Assembly: GCA_022448365.1 (NCBI GenBank) | Contig: JAKVCS010000003.1 | Coordinates: forward strand, 992,001 to 1,056,000 | Direction of reading: 5' to 3' | From: Saccharospirillaceae bacterium | GTDB taxonomy: Bacteria > Pseudomonadota > Gammaproteobacteria > Pseudomonadales > Oceanobacteraceae | DNA length: 64,000 nt | Shown here: one piece after another, positions 63,499-64,000 of the stretch | Position numbering within the stretch: the first letter of the stretch is position 1 | Layout of the letters: each line of letters starts with the position of its first letter | Translations under genes and position numbers: made by a program | Notes under the pieces: generated by a model | Database searches by the model: none | Told to the model about the DNA's origin: nothing | Seen by the model: the letters and a program-made list of their open reading frames with translations, nothing else

Positions 63499-64000
63499 TT
63501 ATAACGTGCCTGCCATATATTCGCGGCGTTTACGCTCACCTTCGATGTAAGCTAACCATTGGTTTGCCATTTTCTCAGCGCTTTCAAACTCAGAAGCCGC
63601 TTCAAATGCTCCCTGGGCATCCGCTAGGTTATCGAGATTAAATAGAACCAATCCACGCAACACCTGAGCATCGGCCTTCTTTTTAAAGTCTGCATCATTC
63701 AACGCTGAGTCGACATTGCTCAGTGCCTCATCCCACTCCTGGCGCTCGGTATGAATTTGTGCCAGTTTGTAGAAGTCTTTACCGGAGGATGACATTTTAG
63801 CCGCCTGAGTCATAACCTTGATGGCGTTGTCGTATTCTTTAGCAATCATCCACGCATCACCTAACAGCGACAGATTTTTCGCATTAATCTCGATCTGCTC
63901 GGCTTTCATACCATCAGCCATAATCTGAGCCGCTTTATAAGGTACTTCCTGACCTAACAAAGCCTGGGCCAGATTTACCAGTTCAGACTCATTGGTGAGC
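63499..64000 (-). CDS. TPR protein of TonB/ExbB-type system, C-terminal part
   Basis: The frame is open through the right edge of the window (LTNESELVNLAQALLGQEVP at the edge), so the true start lies outside; 166 C-terminal residues are seen. They form helix pairs of TPR type: NAKNLSLLGDAWMIAKEYDN, KDFYKLAQIHTERQEWDEAL, AQVLRGLVLFNLDNLADAQG. The ending MANQWLAYIEGERKRREYM is typical of the TPR protein encoded with ExbB-ExbD-TonB clusters (TtpC-like), which helps TonB energise iron-siderophore receptors; this is inference, and a generic TPR protein is the alternative. Confidence 0.7.
   Translation of the reverse strand, partial: LTNESELVNLAQALLGQEVPYKAAQIMADGMKAEQIEINAKNLSLLGDAWMIAKEYDNAIKVMTQAAKMSSSGKDFYKLAQIHTERQEWDEALSNVDSALNDADFKKKADAQVLRGLVLFNLDNLADAQGAFEAASEFESAEKMANQWLAYIEGERKRREYMAGTL

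Overview
The window is a gammaproteobacterial chromosome segment, most likely from a marine Oceanospirillales-type heterotroph. That placement is inferred from gene order, protein style and mid-range GC; no rRNA or tRNA gene is present to confirm it. Two conserved housekeeping blocks fix the class: miaB-ybeZ-ybeY-corC-lnt (7.8-13.3 kb, + strand) and the complete division and cell-wall (dcw) cluster from mraZ to ftsZ, followed by lpxC, an M23 peptidase gene, secA, argJ and mutT (38.3-14.7 kb, - strand). MurE carries the DNPR motif of the meso-diaminopimelate enzymes, as expected for a Gram-negative cell.

Layout. 0-7.7 kb: the 3' end of ychF, a large unknown lipoprotein, a Bcr/CflA-type exporter next to a TetR regulator, a 47-residue ORF behind a strong palindrome, an unknown protein and a second lipoprotein. 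7.8-14.7 kb: the tRNA/ribosome/envelope operon ending in lnt, whose 3' end overlaps a convergent GntR-type regulator by 77 bp, then a possible small RNA and a DUF6164 gene. 14.7-38.5 kb: the dcw supercluster, with many ATGA-type overlaps, one good sigma70-like promoter and three MraZ-type repeats upstream of mraZ. 38.9-44.1 kb: a voltage-gated cation channel overlapping a DUF1439 gene, a divergent HxlR/SDR pair, a decayed gene next to a TetR regulator, a DUF1456 protein and an unknown protein. 44.2-49.2 kb: biotin synthesis, bioA divergent from bioF-bioH-bioC-bioD, without bioB. 49.3-51.4 kb: a cyclic-nucleotide-binding/rhodanese-like protein convergent with trxB. 51.8-58.8 kb: an accessory block of exported proteins (MshEN-like/'VTGQA' chimera, membrane-anchored repeat protein, Cys-repeat secreted protein behind a perfect 7-1-7 Fur box, a Tat-exported PhoD phosphatase and a secreted metallophosphatase). 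59-63.4 kb: a GNAT protein, a DUF4442 protein and a polar amino-acid ABC transporter. 63.5 kb to the end: the C-terminus of a TonB-system-type TPR protein.

How the genes work together. The dcw block makes lipid II (MurC-F, MraY, MurG, Ddl), assembles the divisome (FtsL, FtsI, FtsW, FtsQ, FtsA, FtsZ) and couples to lipid A synthesis (LpxC) and Sec export (SecA). The bio block makes pimeloyl-ACP through BioC/BioH and converts it through BioF, BioA and BioD to dethiobiotin. The 51.8-58.8 kb block is the best candidate for undescribed biology: adjacent exported proteins of unknown function, an iron-type operator and two phosphatases. The other stand-out is the channel, whose selectivity filter TFEDWTD resembles engineered calcium-selective bacterial channels more than the usual sodium filter TLESWS.
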